Positions 63,470-64,000 of a DNA stretch of 64,000 bases are shown piece after piece. The notes under the pieces are model-generated. The model had not been told where the DNA came from and did no database searches. It saw only the letters and a program-made list of their open reading frames with translations. Positions within the stretch are counted from its first letter, which is position 1. Each line of letters starts with the position of its first letter. The position numbers and the translations under genes are program-made. Location: the NCBI GenBank assembly GCA_049840475.1, contig JASGKX010000003.1, positions 124,001-188,000 of the forward strand, in the 5' to 3' direction. The DNA is from JBGVSA01 sp049840475 (GTDB lineage Bacteria; Pseudomonadota; Gammaproteobacteria; Burkholderiales; Rhodocyclaceae).

Positions 63470-64000
63470 TCAGTCGCGCGTGACGCGCAGCAATTCTTCG
63501 GCTGAGGTCTCGCCGTGGGCGAGATACCGCATGCCATCCTCGCGCAACAGACGCAAGCCGCGACGGCGGGCTTCGCTGCGCAGTTGCGCTTCGGGTGCGT
63601 TGTCGTGGATGAGCTGCGACAGATCGCCGTCGAGGCTCAGGAGTTCATAGACGCCGGTACGACCGGAATAACCGGTGCGGCTGCAAGTCGGGCAGCCGGT
63701 GTCAGACGGTGCCCAGATGATATCGGGGGCGTCATCGCCGATCACTTCGCGATCGACATCGGTGGCCGGGCGCGAGGTGCGGCATTCCGGGCACAGGCGG
63801 CGCACCAGACGTTGTGCCAACACACCACGCAAGCTCGATGCGAGCAGGAAAGGCTCCACGCCCATGTCGATCAGGCGGGTGATGGCCGACGCAGCGTCGT
63901 TGGTGTGCAGGGTGGCCAGCACCAAGTGGCCGGTAAGACTGGCCTGCACGGCGATCTGCGCGGTTTCCAGGTCACGGATTTCGCCGATCATGATGACGTC
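63470..64000 (-). CDS. gspE: Type II secretion system ATPase E, C-terminal part (5' end outside window)
   Basis: The last 176 residues of the secretion ATPase, open to the right edge. They show the Asp box GEIRDLETAQIAVQASLTGH, the His box TLHTNDAASAITRLIDMG and RVRRLCPEC-type zinc module (CPEC ... CPTC, four Cys). The end is GRTGVYELLSLDGDLSQLI. The zinc module and the family ending separate it from PilB, though only this part can be judged. Powers pseudopilus growth. Confidence 0.94.
   Translation of the reverse strand, partial: DVIMIGEIRDLETAQIAVQASLTGHLVLATLHTNDAASAITRLIDMGVEPFLLASSLRGVLAQRLVRRLCPECRTSRPATDVDREVIGDDAPDIIWAPSDTGCPTCSRTGYSGRTGVYELLSLDGDLSQLIHDNAPEAQLRSEARRRGLRLLREDGMRYLAHGETSAEELLRVTRD

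Noticed and set aside
1..64000. CRISPR arrays, tRNA or rRNA genes, insertion sequences, prophage
   Set aside because: No regularly spaced direct repeats, cloverleaf-like stretches, transposase or integrase motifs, or phage structural genes were recognised on either strand.

Overview
The window looks like a chromosomal stretch of a high-GC betaproteobacterium of the order Burkholderiales, probably a Burkholderia/Pandoraea-like organism. The basis is the gene order glnD-map / rpsB-tsf-pyrH-frr-uppS-cdsA-dxr-rseP-bamA-skp-lpxD-fabZ-lpxA-lpxB-rnhB-rlmB, the smpB / ratA-rnfH / guaB-guaA block and a gsp type II secretion operon, as known in that group. The genus call is inference. No rRNA, tRNA, CRISPR array, prophage or insertion sequence was recognised.

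Layout. 1-6.8 kb: the end of a cytochrome b561 gene, an arginine module (arcD-arcA on the minus strand, arginase further on), a small membrane protein, a hotdog-fold protein and an M48 lipoprotein peptidase. 6.8-16.2 kb: typA, a methylthioinosine-phosphorylase-type gene, def, an AsmA-family gene, a 4-TM protein and the map-glnD pair. 16.3-31.6 kb: a long plus-strand run for translation (rpsB, tsf, frr), UMP kinase, isoprenoid and phospholipid precursors (dxr, uppS, cdsA), envelope proteases and outer-membrane assembly (rseP, bamA, skp), lipid A synthesis (lpxD-fabZ-lpxA-lpxB), then rnhB and a TrmH-family rRNA methyltransferase. 31.7-38.8 kb: a formate/nitrite channel, a stomatin-like protein, smpB, ratA-rnfH, a DUF4124 protein and guaB-guaA.

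38.8-64 kb is more accessory. It holds a sugar-acid module (YjhG-type dehydratase, TRAP transporter, FadR-type regulator), a Ser-rich surface lipoprotein, a five-component peptide-type ABC transporter with an RpiR-type regulator and a racemase-fold protein, the nasT-nasS nitrate-sensing pair, and the gspE(partial)-F-G-H-I-J-K-L-M-N operon running off the right edge.

The most unusual observation is that seven genes, several normally essential (bamA, tsf, rseP) and one broadly conserved (typA), are each interrupted by a single +1 frameshift. Six of the seven shifts sit on a heptamer of the form GTNNNAC, where the expected frame implies a six-base GTNNAC palindrome. I read this as a motif-specific consensus error, perhaps at a methylated site, and not as real gene loss. 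Two further points are a catalytic Asp-to-Asn change in glnD, also in a GTNNAC hexamer, and a hydantoin-racemase-family protein lacking both canonical catalytic cysteines.
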